Shown in pieces: positions 19,583-29,648 of a DNA stretch of 64,000 nt (positions within the stretch are counted from its first letter, which is position 1; each line of letters starts with the position of its first letter). This DNA is from Pseudomonas sp. GTDB taxonomy: Bacteria > Pseudomonadota > Gammaproteobacteria > Pseudomonadales > Pseudomonadaceae. A program made the translations under genes and the position numbers. The notes below the pieces were generated by a model that saw only the letters and a program-made list of their open reading frames with translations, was not told the origin of the DNA and ran no database searches. The stretch is from contig JAUYKV010000065.1 in assembly GCA_030699825.1 (NCBI GenBank), positions 1-64,000 of the forward strand, read 5' to 3'.

Positions 19583-20093
19583 GTTAAAAGAATTTTTGGT
19601 GGTTACTTATGAAACAGTGATGTCTATTGTTTTCATGCTTCCAAGGTATAGGCTATTTTGTAATTTTAAAGCCGCTTTCCTAAAGCTTTGCGGAGCAAAG
19701 GTAGGTAGTCGAGTTGATATTTATCCTGGTGTTTGGATTACACCAGGAAGAAATTTGATCATAGGTGATCATGTTGACCTATCGAAGGATGTGTTAATTA
19801 CAACGTCAGGCGGGGTAAGCATTGGGGACCGGACCCTTGTGGGTTACCGGAGCCAAATATTATCTACAAATCATGAGATAACAGCAGCAGGTCTTGAGAT
19901 TCCTGTATCAGGAAATGTTCATAAGCCGATTGCTATAGGAAAAGATGTATGGATTGCTGCCAATTGTGTCATAACCGCAGGCGTTAATATTGGCGATGGC
20001 GCTGTAATTGCGGCAGGCTCAATAGTGACTAAAGATATTCCAAGTAACGCCATTGCAGCTGGTAATCCCGCTAAGGTTATTAAGTATAGGTAG
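19560..20093 (+). CDS. Left-handed beta-helix acyltransferase
   Basis: Hexapeptide repeats [54 protein letters not shown]. Confidence 0.9.
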   Translation: MYLLFRSKLKEFLVVTYETVMSIVFMLPRYRLFCNFKAAFLKLCGAKVGSRVDIYPGVWITPGRNLIIGDHVDLSKDVLITTSGGVSIGDRTLVGYRSQILSTNHEITAAGLEIPVSGNVHKPIAIGKDVWIAANCVITAGVNIGDGAVIAAGSIVTKDIPSNAIAAGNPAKVIKYR

Positions 20094-20098
20094 TAAAC

Positions 20099-21235
20099 AT
20101 GAATAATGAAATAGTGGTTTGTAATAATTGTGTAATGGATACAACAGATTCAAATATTGTTTTTGATTCTTCAGGGGTTTGTGATCATTGCAATATATTT
20201 TTTACTGATATTAAGCCGAAGTGGCATCCTGATGAAAAAGGTTGGGAGGATGTCCAGCAAATAGCTCAAAGGATAAAAGACTCAGGTAAAGGTAAGGATT
20301 TCGACTGCATTATTGGTATGAGTGGCGGCATTGATAGTTCGTACCTGACGTATTTGGCAAAAGAGAAGCTTGGCCTGCGGCCGTTGGTGTTTCATGTCGA
20401 TGCAGGGTGGAACTCACAAATAGCGGTCAATAACATCGAGAAGATTGTAGATAAACTAGGTCTCGATTTATATACCGAGGTTATCGATTGGGAAGAGATG
20501 AAGGACTTGCAGTTGGCTTTTTTCAAGTCTGGGGTCTCTCATATAGATAGTCCGCAGGATCATGCCTTCTTTGCTACTATGTATAAGTTTGCTGAAAAGC
20601 ATAAGGTTGACTACATCCTTACCGGTGGCAATTATTCAACTGAATGTGTGCGAAATCCATTGGAGTGGATGTATTATCAGTCTGATGCGCGTCAGTTGCG
20701 GGATATACATAAGAAATTTGGTACGAGACCATTAAAGAATTATCCGGTCACTAATATCTTATGGCACAAGATTGTTCTTCCTTATCTCAAGGGTATTAAG
20801 CTTATCCGGCCGCTCGATTTTATGTCTTATCAGAAAGAGCAGGCTACCCAGTTTCTTGTGGATAATTTTGGCTACCAGCGTTATGCGCAAAAGCATTTCG
20901 AATCTCGCTTTACCAAATTCTATGAAAGTTATTGGCTGCCGAAGAAGTTCGGTTACGATACTCGTAAGGTGCAATACTCTAGTTTAATACTGACTGGGCA
21001 AATGACTAGAGACGAAGCTTTGGAGAGGCTGAAAACGCCTGCTTATGACGAGGAGCAGATTGCTCACGAGTTTGAGTATATTGCCACCAAGCTTGATATA
21101 CCTGTTGCCGAGTTGCAAGGCTATATGGACGCGCCCAATAAAACCTACCGTGATTATAAAAACCAGCAAAGCATTTACGAGGTTGGTGCCAAAGTCATGC
21201 GCATGTTTGGGTTAGAAAAGGGTGGTAAACGTTGA
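20099..21235 (+). CDS. wbpG: N-acetyl sugar amidotransferase (WbpG family)
   Basis: CNNCVMDTTDSNIVFDSSGVCDHCN...CIIGMSGGIDSSYLTYLAKEKLGLRPLVFHVDAGWNS; followed by hisH and hisF paralogues. Confidence 0.92.
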   Translation: MNNEIVVCNNCVMDTTDSNIVFDSSGVCDHCNIFFTDIKPKWHPDEKGWEDVQQIAQRIKDSGKGKDFDCIIGMSGGIDSSYLTYLAKEKLGLRPLVFHVDAGWNSQIAVNNIEKIVDKLGLDLYTEVIDWEEMKDLQLAFFKSGVSHIDSPQDHAFFATMYKFAEKHKVDYILTGGNYSTECVRNPLEWMYYQSDARQLRDIHKKFGTRPLKNYPVTNILWHKIVLPYLKGIKLIRPLDFMSYQKEQATQFLVDNFGYQRYAQKHFESRFTKFYESYWLPKKFGYDTRKVQYSSLILTGQMTRDEALERLKTPAYDEEQIAHEFEYIATKLDIPVAELQGYMDAPNKTYRDYKNQQSIYEVGAKVMRMFGLEKGGKR

Positions 21236-21846
21236 TTGCGATTATTGATTATGGCCTTGGCAATATCAGTGCCTTTGCCAATATATATAAGCAGTTGAAT
21301 GTGCCTTTTATAATTGCTAAGACGCCGGATGACTTGCGCCAAGCCTCTAAAATAATCTTGCCCGGTGTCGGTGCTTTTGATTATGCGATGCAGATGCTAG
21401 AAAATTCAGGGATGCACTCGGTTTTGGATGAGTTGGTTATTGAGCATAAAACCCCAGTGCTTGGGGTCTGTGTTGGCATGCAAATTATGGCCACCAGCAG
21501 TGAGGAGGGTATTAAACCCGGTCTTAATTGGATTAAAGGCGTTGTAAAGAAAATTGATGCGGCGAAATTAGCGCACAAACCGACAACTCCGCACATGGGG
21601 TGGAATCAAGTATCTTCTAAGAAAGATTCGGAGATTTTTGCCGGTATTGATTATGAGCAAGGTTTCTATTTCCTGCATTCATATTATTTCGCCTGTGCAA
21701 ATGATGACGATATTTTAGCGGTTTCCGAGTATGCAGGTGAGTTCTCTTGTGCTGTGCATCGTGACAATATATATGGGTTTCAGTTTCATCCTGAAAAAAG
21801 TCTGCTTAACGGTGTTAATCTTTTAAAAAACTTTGCGAATTTATAG
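21232..21846 (+). CDS. hisH: Imidazole glycerol phosphate synthase subunit HisH paralogue
   Basis: IAIIDYGLGNISAFANIY...LPGVGAFDYAMQML...GVCVGMQIM...YGFQFHPEKS. Confidence 0.95.
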   Translation: MIAIIDYGLGNISAFANIYKQLNVPFIIAKTPDDLRQASKIILPGVGAFDYAMQMLENSGMHSVLDELVIEHKTPVLGVCVGMQIMATSSEEGIKPGLNWIKGVVKKIDAAKLAHKPTTPHMGWNQVSSKKDSEIFAGIDYEQGFYFLHSYYFACANDDDILAVSEYAGEFSCAVHRDNIYGFQFHPEKSLLNGVNLLKNFANL

Positions 21847-21848
21847 TT

Positions 21849-22616
21849 ATGCTACGTTCTAGAATAATTCCATGTTTGTTGGTCAGGGATAAAGGGCTGG
21901 TCAAGACAGTTAATTTCAAAAATCCAAAGTATGTAGGTGACCCGATTAATGCAGTAAAAATTTTCAATGAAAAATTAGTCGATGAACTGATTGTTCTGGA
22001 TATTGACGCATCGCGAGATAAACGCGAGCCAGATTATAAAATGATCCAGAATCTGGCCACCGAGTGTCGAATGCCATTTTGCTACGGCGGCGGGATTAAA
22101 ACGGTTGAGCAAGCTGTTCGTATCAGTAACCTTGGCGTTGAAAAGGTTGCTCTCAGTTCCGCTGCAATTGAGACCCCTGAGTTGATCTCCCATATAGCTG
22201 CTGCCATTGGTCGGCAGAGTGTGGTCGTTGTTTTTGATGTGCGTAAGACACTATTCGGTAATTATGAAGCCTATCTGTTCAATGGCAGCAAGAAAGTAAA
22301 AGGCGATCTGCTCGCCTTGGCTAAGCAGGCCGAACACTTGGGCGCTGGTGAGATTGTTATTAACTCGATTGACAATGATGGCAAAATGACGGGTTATGAT
22401 GAGAAGCTTATCCGTCTTGTGCGTGATGCCATCGATATTCCGCTAACCGTCTTAGGTGGCGCTGGGTCGCTCGATGATATCAAGAAAGTTATCCACGAGC
22501 ACAAAGTAATAGGTGCCGCAGCAGGTAGCCTCTTTGTATTCAAAGGGGTCTATAAAGCCGTGCTGATCAATTATCCATCAATAGCAGAGAAGAAAACGCT
22601 TAATACTTTTAACTAA
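21849..22616 (+). CDS. hisF: HisF / AglZ-type imidazole glycerol phosphate synthase cyclase paralogue
   Basis: MLRSRIIPCLLVRDKGLVKTVNFKNPKYVGDPINAVKIFNEKLVDELIVLDIDAS...CYGGGIKTVEQA. Confidence 0.95.
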   Translation: MLRSRIIPCLLVRDKGLVKTVNFKNPKYVGDPINAVKIFNEKLVDELIVLDIDASRDKREPDYKMIQNLATECRMPFCYGGGIKTVEQAVRISNLGVEKVALSSAAIETPELISHIAAAIGRQSVVVVFDVRKTLFGNYEAYLFNGSKKVKGDLLALAKQAEHLGAGEIVINSIDNDGKMTGYDEKLIRLVRDAIDIPLTVLGGAGSLDDIKKVIHEHKVIGAAAGSLFVFKGVYKAVLINYPSIAEKKTLNTFN

Positions 22617-22666
22617 TTGGCTAAGTAAATTCAGCGCTTTGTGACTCATGCAGATACAGGATATAT

Positions 22667-24811
22667 ATGAAACAAATTCTCCAGGATTTAGCTAAAGGCG
22701 AGACGCTATTAAAAGGCGCTCCCGCCCCCTTGGTAACACGGAATGCGCTGGTTATCTCCAGCGCGGTGACGCTGGTATCCGCCGGTACCGAACGGATGCT
22801 GGTCGATTTTGGCCGTGCTTCATATCTGGAGAAAGCACGCCAGCAGCCCGAGAAGGTCAAAATGGTGCTGGAGAAAGTCCAGACCGATGGGTTACTGACG
22901 ACCATCGATGCGGTGCAGTCCAAGCTGTCGCAACCGCTGCCTTTGGGTTACTGCAATGTGGGTGTGGTTGCCGAAGTTGGAACGGGTGCCGAAGCCTTCA
23001 AGGTTGGTGATCGCGTTGTGTCCAATGGCGCCCATGCCGATGTGGTGCGTGTACCCAAGAATCTCTGTGCCAAGGTACCGGCCTCAGTGACGGATGAGGA
23101 AGCGGCCTTCGTCGTGGTGGCCAGTATCGGTTTGCAGGGCATTCGTTTAGCGGAACCTACCTTGGGTGAGGCTTTTGTCGTTACCGGGGTAGGCCTGATC
23201 GGGTTGCTGACTGTCCAGCTTTTGCGTGCCCAGGGCTGCCGTGTGCTAGCCATCGATTTCGATGAATCCAAGCTGGAATTGGCTCGCCAGTTCGGCGCGC
23301 AAACCTGCAACCCGGGGAACGGAGAAGATCCGGTCGCCGCGGGCATGGCTTTCAGTCGTGGCCATGGCGTGGATGGGGTCATCATCACAGCTTCGACCAA
23401 GGCCAGCGATCCTGTGATCCAAGCTGCGCGGATGAGCCGCAAGCGCGGGCGCATCGTTCTGGTAGGCGTTACGGGGCTAGAGCTGAATCGTGCCGACTTC
23501 TACGAGAAAGAACTGACGTTCCAGGTTTCATGTTCTTACGGACCCGGTCGTTATGACCCTGTCTATGAGCAACAGGGGCTTGACTACCCTTATGGCTTTG
23601 TGCGTTGGACCGAACAGCGCAATTTTGAGGCAGTGCTGGATATGATGGCCGGCGGTAGCTTGGACGTTAAACCGCTGATCAGCCACCGCTTTGCTTTTGA
23701 AGATGCCGCCAATGCCTACGACTTGTTGACTACGGACAAGTCAGCCTTGGGTATTTTGTTGCAGTACAGCAGCGAGGCAAGCACTCGCTATCAGCGGACT
23801 GTGCCGTTAACGACTAGTGGCGCCTTTGCCTCCGAACGACCAATTATCGGGTTTATCGGCGCAGGTAATTATGCCTCACGGGTTCTGATTCCAGCATTCA
23901 AGGCCGCGGGTGCGCAGTTCCATACCATCGCTACCTCGGGTGGAATCAATGGGGTGATTCACGGTGAGAAAGCCGGGTTTGCTCATGCGACTACTGATAC
24001 CCAGGGGATGTTGGATAATCCTGAGGTCAACACTGTCGTTATCGTCACTCAGCACAATACCCATACTCGTTTTGTTCAGGCTGCGTTAGCGTCCGGCAAG
24101 CATGTCTTTGTTGAGAAACCCCTGGCCATCACGCAAGAAGAATTGGCAAGCGTCGAGTCCGCCTATGCGTTAGCCCAGGGCAGCGGTAAGCCCGCTCGGT
24201 TGATGGTCGGCTTCAACCGTCGATTTGCGCCTCAAGTACAGAAGATGAAAGCGTTGCTGGCGACTGTCAAAGAGCCGAAGACCTTTATGATGACGATGAA
24301 TGCCGGAGCCATACCGGCCGACCATTGGACGCAGGATAATCAGGTCGGTGGTGGGCGCATCATCGGTGAAGCCTGCCATTACATCGACTTGATGCGCTTC
24401 CTGGCCGGTAGCGAAATCGTTTCCGTGCAATGTCGCCGTATGGGCGATTATCCTGGGGTTGCGATCACGGAAGACAAAGCCGCGATCACGCTTGGTTTTG
24501 CCGATGGCTCCTTCGGCACCATCCACTATTTGGCCAATGGTGCGGCGAGCTTCCCCAAAGAGCGGGTCGAGGTGTTTGCGGCCGGACGTGTATTGCAGTT
24601 GGATAACTTCCGCAAGCTCAAGGCTTTTGGCTGGCCGGGCTTCAAGCGAATGAACCTGTGGCGGCAAGACAAAGGTCAGCAGGAATGCTGCAAGCGTTTT
24701 CTGCAGGCTATCCAGTCGGGAGGCGACAACCCTATTCCCGTGGAAGAGATTTTCGAAGTGGCCAGGGTTTCGATTGAAGTGGCCGGTTTGCTACGCAGCC
24801 AAAAGGATTGA
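22667..24811 (+). CDS. Bi-domain oxidoreductase: zinc-type alcohol dehydrogenase plus Gfo/Idh/MocA
   Basis: N-terminal MDR domain (VTGVGLIGLLTVQLLRAQGCRVLAIDFD) and C-terminal GFIGAGNYASRVLIPAFKAAG...GKHVFVEKPLAIT...EACHYIDLMRFL. Confidence 0.92.
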   Translation: MKQILQDLAKGETLLKGAPAPLVTRNALVISSAVTLVSAGTERMLVDFGRASYLEKARQQPEKVKMVLEKVQTDGLLTTIDAVQSKLSQPLPLGYCNVGVVAEVGTGAEAFKVGDRVVSNGAHADVVRVPKNLCAKVPASVTDEEAAFVVVASIGLQGIRLAEPTLGEAFVVTGVGLIGLLTVQLLRAQGCRVLAIDFDESKLELARQFGAQTCNPGNGEDPVAAGMAFSRGHGVDGVIITASTKASDPVIQAARMSRKRGRIVLVGVTGLELNRADFYEKELTFQVSCSYGPGRYDPVYEQQGLDYPYGFVRWTEQRNFEAVLDMMAGGSLDVKPLISHRFAFEDAANAYDLLTTDKSALGILLQYSSEASTRYQRTVPLTTSGAFASERPIIGFIGAGNYASRVLIPAFKAAGAQFHTIATSGGINGVIHGEKAGFAHATTDTQGMLDNPEVNTVVIVTQHNTHTRFVQAALASGKHVFVEKPLAITQEELASVESAYALAQGSGKPARLMVGFNRRFAPQVQKMKALLATVKEPKTFMMTMNAGAIPADHWTQDNQVGGGRIIGEACHYIDLMRFLAGSEIVSVQCRRMGDYPGVAITEDKAAITLGFADGSFGTIHYLANGAASFPKERVEVFAAGRVLQLDNFRKLKAFGWPGFKRMNLWRQDKGQQECCKRFLQAIQSGGDNPIPVEEIFEVARVSIEVAGLLRSQKD

Positions 24812-24818
24812 CTGGGGC

Positions 24819-26480
24819 ATGGGCCTTAAACGCATCGGTCGTCTAGCTAGTACGCTGAGGTATTTGACTGCGGAGCAGGTTATCTACCGGCTGTATTATC
24901 GGGCTCGTTCATTGCGGGTCGAGCCTGTGAAGGAAGTGGCCCTGCGTTCATCGATGAGATGGGCATCGCCTGGGTTTATTCAGCTATCTACCTCTGATGG
25001 CCTCGAGTTTTCGTTTCTTGGAGCGAAGGGGCGTATCGACGATTCGGGTTGGAATGCCGCGCAGTACAGCAAGCTGTGGCTGTATAACCTGCATTATCTG
25101 GACGATCTGAATGCCGTCGGGATCGATGAGCAGAATGCTCTGGCTTGCGCTCTGGTGAACCGATGGATAGAGGCTAATCCGCCACCCTCCGGCAATGGCT
25201 GGGAACCTTATCCGCTTTCGCTGCGGATCGTAAATCTGGTCAAGTGGTTTGCTCGCCAAGAGGCTTTGGAGCCGCATTGGCTCGCAAGCCTGGCTACGCA
25301 AATGCAGGCGCTTACCAAGCAGATTGAATATCACATCCTGGGTAACCATCTGTTTGCCAATGGCAAGGCACTGGTATTTGGTGGCAGTTATCTGGCCGGG
25401 CCAGATGCCGAACGATGGCTGGCAAAGGGGCTCCAGATTCTCGATCGGGAGGTTAAGGAACAGTTCCTCGAGGATGGCGCGCATTTCGAGCTATCGCCCA
25501 TGTACCACGCTACGTTGCTGTGGGATATGTGTGACCTGGTGAATCTGGCTGAGCGGGTCGATTTGCCTGAGCTAAAGGCGCGTCTGCCCGAGTGGCGCGC
25601 AGTGGTTACGCGCGGATTGCGCTGGCTGCGCGGTATGCAGCACCCGGATGGCGGGATTTCATTCTTCAATGATGCCGCCTTCGGCATTGCGCCTGTTCTG
25701 TCCGACTTGGAGGCTTATGCCTCCAGATTAAGCGGCTGCTTGCCCGTCGCCGAGAATAGCCCGGCAGCGGCTTTTGTCGTTACCCACCACGCGCAAAGCG
25801 GTTATGCCGCGATCAATCTAGGGGACGGCCACAAAGCCTTGTTAGACCTGGCGAAAGTTGGCCCCGACTATCAGCCAGGGCATGCTCATGCCGATACGCT
25901 CAGCTTTGAGCTAAGCCTTTTCGGGCAACGGATTTTCGTCAATTCGGGCACATCCCGATACGGGGAAGATGCGGAGCGTCATCGTCAACGCAGTACCGCT
26001 GCGCATAATACGGTTGAAGTGGCGGGGGAGAACTCCTCGGAGGTGTGGGCAGGCTTTCGTGTCGCAAGGCGAGCCTTTCCGGTACTGGAAGCCTTGGCTG
26101 CGGATGCTGAGCAGATTCGTGTTCGCGCCTACCACACGGGGTATCGCCGCCTTAAGGGTAAGAACCTGCATCGGCGAGAGTGGCTTTTCAGCGCTAAAGG
26201 CTGTCAGGTCATTGATGAGATCACAGGGGCTTATGGCAATGCTGTGGCCAGGTTGCACGTGCATCCTGACGTGATTTTTGCGTGGAGTGGCGAGACGCTG
26301 GTTGCTGTGCTGGGTGAGGGGCAGCAGATTCGCGTGGTTATCGAGGGCGCTTCCTCGGTAACGCTTCAGCCATCAAGCTGGCATCCTGCGTTCGGTTCGA
26401 CGATTCCTAGTCAATGCATCGTTGCCGAGTGTTCCTCAGGCAAATTGATGACGCATATTAGTTGGAGTGGTTCTGTTTGA
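24819..26480 (+). CDS. Heparinase II/III family protein
   Basis: LWLYNLHYLDDL...NGWEPYPLSLRIVNLVKW...GNHLFANGKALVFGGSYL...GHAHADTLSFELSLFGQRIFVNSGTSRYG. Confidence 0.92.
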   Translation: MGLKRIGRLASTLRYLTAEQVIYRLYYRARSLRVEPVKEVALRSSMRWASPGFIQLSTSDGLEFSFLGAKGRIDDSGWNAAQYSKLWLYNLHYLDDLNAVGIDEQNALACALVNRWIEANPPPSGNGWEPYPLSLRIVNLVKWFARQEALEPHWLASLATQMQALTKQIEYHILGNHLFANGKALVFGGSYLAGPDAERWLAKGLQILDREVKEQFLEDGAHFELSPMYHATLLWDMCDLVNLAERVDLPELKARLPEWRAVVTRGLRWLRGMQHPDGGISFFNDAAFGIAPVLSDLEAYASRLSGCLPVAENSPAAAFVVTHHAQSGYAAINLGDGHKALLDLAKVGPDYQPGHAHADTLSFELSLFGQRIFVNSGTSRYGEDAERHRQRSTAAHNTVEVAGENSSEVWAGFRVARRAFPVLEALAADAEQIRVRAYHTGYRRLKGKNLHRREWLFSAKGCQVIDEITGAYGNAVARLHVHPDVIFAWSGETLVAVLGEGQQIRVVIEGASSVTLQPSSWHPAFGSTIPSQCIVAECSSGKLMTHISWSGSV

Positions 26481-27655
26481 AGCTTTTGATTCTGAGTTTT
26501 TATTATCATCCGGATCTTTCGGCGGGCTCTTTTCGTACGAGCGCCCTGGTTAAAGCGTTGCTTGAGCAGTTACCTGCAGATGCACAGATAGAGCTTATTA
26601 CCACCCTACCTAACCGCTATAGCTCCTTTACTAACGATGCGCCTGAGTATGAGGTTCATCCGCGGCTTACCGTTCACCGTGTTGCCTTGCCTGCTCACCA
26701 GAGTGGCATGATCGATCAGTCTAAGGCCTTCCTCTCCTATGCGCGGGGCGTGTTAAAGCTGGTTAAGGGTAAGCAATACGATCTCGTCTATGCCACTTCT
26801 TCGCGCCTAATGACCGCCGCGCTGGGTGCGTTTGCGGCAAGCCGGTTGCGTGCGCCTCTTTACTTGGATATCCGCGATATTTTTGTGGATACGATCAAGG
26901 ATGTGTTGCCCAGGAAGGTGACGTTGTTCTTGAAGCCGGTATTCTCCTTGCTGGAATCCTGGACTATCCGTCGTGCTGATAAGGTAAACCTGGTTTCGGC
27001 TGGGTTTCTTCCCTATTTCAAAAGCCGTTATCCCAAGCAGCAGTTCTCACTTTTTACCAATGGTATTGATGATGAGTTTATTCAAGCGCAACCCGGGGCT
27101 GACGTCGAGTCTGGCCAAGGTGTGCTTGATGTGGTTTACGCCGGCAATATGGGTGAGGGGCAGGGGCTGCATGCGATTATTCCTACCTTGGCTAAGCGTT
27201 TCGAAGGGCGTCTGCGTTTTCGCTTGATTGGTGATGGTGGCAGGCGTAAGCAATTAGCCGACGCTCTGGCAGCGGTCGGTTGCAGCAACGTAGACCTGTT
27301 AGCGCCGGTCAACCGAAACGCCTTGATCGCAGAATATAAAGCAGCCGATGTGCTATTCCTTCACCTTAACGACCACGACGCATTCAGAAAGGTTCTGCCT
27401 TCTAAGCTGTTCGAGTATGCCGCACTGGGTAAGCCGATATGGGCCGGGGTGGCTGGTTATGCCTCGGAATTCGTGAACACTAATATTAGTAATGCGATGA
27501 CGTTTTCTCCCTGTTGCGTCGAAGAAGCGGTCCATTCTTTTGAAAAACTGCAATTTCGTACCGTGGCACGTGCCGACTTCGTCGAGAATTTTTCGCGGGT
27601 CAATATCATGAAAGACATGGCCATCGACGTAATGGCTTCGGCAAGGAGCGCTTGA
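26477..27655 (+). CDS. Glycosyltransferase family 4
   Basis: ILSFYYHPDLSAGSFRTSALVKALLEQL...VVYAGNMGEGQGLHAIIPTLAKRFEGRLRFRLIGDGGRRKQLADAL...PSKLFEYAALGKPIWAGV. Confidence 0.88.
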   Translation: MKLLILSFYYHPDLSAGSFRTSALVKALLEQLPADAQIELITTLPNRYSSFTNDAPEYEVHPRLTVHRVALPAHQSGMIDQSKAFLSYARGVLKLVKGKQYDLVYATSSRLMTAALGAFAASRLRAPLYLDIRDIFVDTIKDVLPRKVTLFLKPVFSLLESWTIRRADKVNLVSAGFLPYFKSRYPKQQFSLFTNGIDDEFIQAQPGADVESGQGVLDVVYAGNMGEGQGLHAIIPTLAKRFEGRLRFRLIGDGGRRKQLADALAAVGCSNVDLLAPVNRNALIAEYKAADVLFLHLNDHDAFRKVLPSKLFEYAALGKPIWAGVAGYASEFVNTNISNAMTFSPCCVEEAVHSFEKLQFRTVARADFVENFSRVNIMKDMAIDVMASARSA

Positions 27656-27657
27656 CG

Positions 27658-28617
27658 GTGCGTATTGTATTGACTGGCGCGAGCGGCTTTGTTGGGCGCT
27701 GCCTGCTTAATGAGCTGTTAGAGGCTGAACACCAGGTTACGGCAGTACTGCGCAAGCACGCTGCTGGGGTCGATACACGAGCGAGCGTGCAGGTGATCGA
27801 TGACTTTGCTCGTTCTTTGAACTGGGGGGCGCTGCTTAATGGACAGGAAATAGTTGTTCACTGCGCAGCCCGCGTTCATGTCATGAACGATACGTCATCT
27901 GACCCACTTACCGAGTTCCGCAAGGTCAATGTCGAGGGTACTTTGAACCTCGCCCGGCAGGCTGCGGCAGCAGGTGTACGCCGCTTTATCTTTATCAGCT
28001 CGATCAAGGTCAATGGGGAGGGCACGCCTGTAGGTGCGCCTTACCTCGCCGATGCTCAGCCTGCGCCAGCAGACCCGTACGGCATTTCCAAGATGGAAGC
28101 CGAGCAGGGGCTGCGTGCACTTGCAGTCGAAACCGGGATGGAGGTGGTGATTATCCGTCCGGTGTTGGTGTATGGCCCGGGGGTGAAAGCCAACGTCCTC
28201 AGCATGATGAGCTGGCTGCATAAGGGTGTGCCTTTGCCATTTGGGGCTATCCACAACCGGCGCAGCCTGGTCGGCCTGGATAATCTGGTCGATCTGATCG
28301 TGACCTGCATCGATCATCCCGCCGCCGCCAACCAGACCTTTCTGGTCAGCGACGGCGAGGATCTTTCGACTACCGAGTTGTTGCGCAGGATGGGCACTGC
28401 CTTGGGCAAGCCGGCGCGCTTGTTGCCGGTGCCGAGTTGGTTGCTGGAAACGGGGGCGGCGATGCTGGGTAAGCAGGCTCTGTCCCAGCGACTGTGCGGC
28501 TCGCTGCAGGTCGATATCAGCAAGACACGTGAATTACTCAACTGGACACCGCCGGTCAGCGTCGATGAGGCGCTGCACAAGACGGCCAAGCATTTTCTGG
28601 AACAGCAAACCAAATGA
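27658..28617 (+). CDS. NAD-dependent epimerase/dehydratase (WbpV/GalE-like SDR)
   Basis: IVLTGASGFVGRCLLNELLEAEHQV...AARVHVMND...ISSIKVNGE...DPYGISKMEAEQGL. Confidence 0.9.
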   Translation: MRIVLTGASGFVGRCLLNELLEAEHQVTAVLRKHAAGVDTRASVQVIDDFARSLNWGALLNGQEIVVHCAARVHVMNDTSSDPLTEFRKVNVEGTLNLARQAAAAGVRRFIFISSIKVNGEGTPVGAPYLADAQPAPADPYGISKMEAEQGLRALAVETGMEVVIIRPVLVYGPGVKANVLSMMSWLHKGVPLPFGAIHNRRSLVGLDNLVDLIVTCIDHPAAANQTFLVSDGEDLSTTELLRRMGTALGKPARLLPVPSWLLETGAAMLGKQALSQRLCGSLQVDISKTRELLNWTPPVSVDEALHKTAKHFLEQQTK

Positions 28618-29648
28618 GTATCTGGTGGTTATTGCCGGCGGTGGTCGGCGTTTCGCTTTTCATGACCGGCGCCTTGCGTCGTTACGCCCTGACCCGCAGC
28701 CTGATGGATATTCCCAACGCGCGCAGTTCGCATTCGGTGCCAACGCCACGCGGTGGTGGGGTGGCGATTGTCGTGAGCTTTTTGCTGGCCTTGCCGTTGA
28801 TGGCCAGCATGGGTTTGGTCGCTTGGCCTTTGGCCTGGGCATTGTTGGGCGCAGGGGCGGGTATTGCCGTGCTGGGCTTTCTCGACGATCACGGGCATAT
28901 CGCCGCACGCTGGCGCTTGCTCGGGCATTTTGCCGCGGCTATCTGGGCATTGTTCTTGCTCGGTGGTTTGCCGCCGGTGGTTATGTTTGGCTTCACCGTT
29001 GATCTGGGCTGGTTTGGCCATGCGCTGGCGGCGCTGTATCTGGTGTGGCTGCTCAACCTCTACAACTTTATGGACGGCATCGACGGTATCGCCAGTGTCG
29101 AGGCCATTTGCGTGTGCCTGGGTGGTGCCTTGCTGTATGCGCTGTTGGGCTTCACGGGTTCAGCCCAACCTACGGTTTGGGTTATGCCAATGCTGCTGGC
29201 GGCTGCGGTAGCGGGCTTTCTGTTCTGGAATTTTCCGCCTGCACGGATCTTTATGGGCGATGCGGGCAGCGGCTTTCTCGGGATAACCCTGGGCGTGTTG
29301 TCTCTGCAGGCGGCCTGGGTGGCGCCGCAGTTGCTGTGGAGTTGGCTGATCCTGCTCGGGGTGTTTATCGTCGATGCGACCTTCACCTTGCTACGCCGTC
29401 TGTTGCGCGGCGATAAGGTGTATGAGGCTCATCGCAGCCATGCCTATCAGTACGCTTCGCGCCGGTTCGGTCGGCATTTGCCGGTGACTCTGATTGTAGG
29501 GGGCATCAATATCCTGTGGTTGTTGCCCATCGCGCTTTGGGTTGGTTTGGGCGGCATAGACGGCTTGCTTGGGCTGCTGATTGCTTATGTGCCTTTGCTG
29601 GGCCTGGCGGTGAAATACCATGCCGGTGAGTTGGAGCAGCGGGCATGA
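28614..29648 (+). CDS. wbpL: Undecaprenyl-phosphate sugar-1-phosphate transferase (WbpL/WecA-like glycosyltransferase)
   Basis: DIPNARSSHSVPTPRGGGVAIV...YNFMDGIDGIASVEAI...ARIFMGDAGSGFLGITLG...HRSHAYQYASRRFG. Confidence 0.9.
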   Translation: MSIWWLLPAVVGVSLFMTGALRRYALTRSLMDIPNARSSHSVPTPRGGGVAIVVSFLLALPLMASMGLVAWPLAWALLGAGAGIAVLGFLDDHGHIAARWRLLGHFAAAIWALFLLGGLPPVVMFGFTVDLGWFGHALAALYLVWLLNLYNFMDGIDGIASVEAICVCLGGALLYALLGFTGSAQPTVWVMPMLLAAAVAGFLFWNFPPARIFMGDAGSGFLGITLGVLSLQAAWVAPQLLWSWLILLGVFIVDATFTLLRRLLRGDKVYEAHRSHAYQYASRRFGRHLPVTLIVGGINILWLLPIALWVGLGGIDGLLGLLIAYVPLLGLAVKYHAGELEQRA

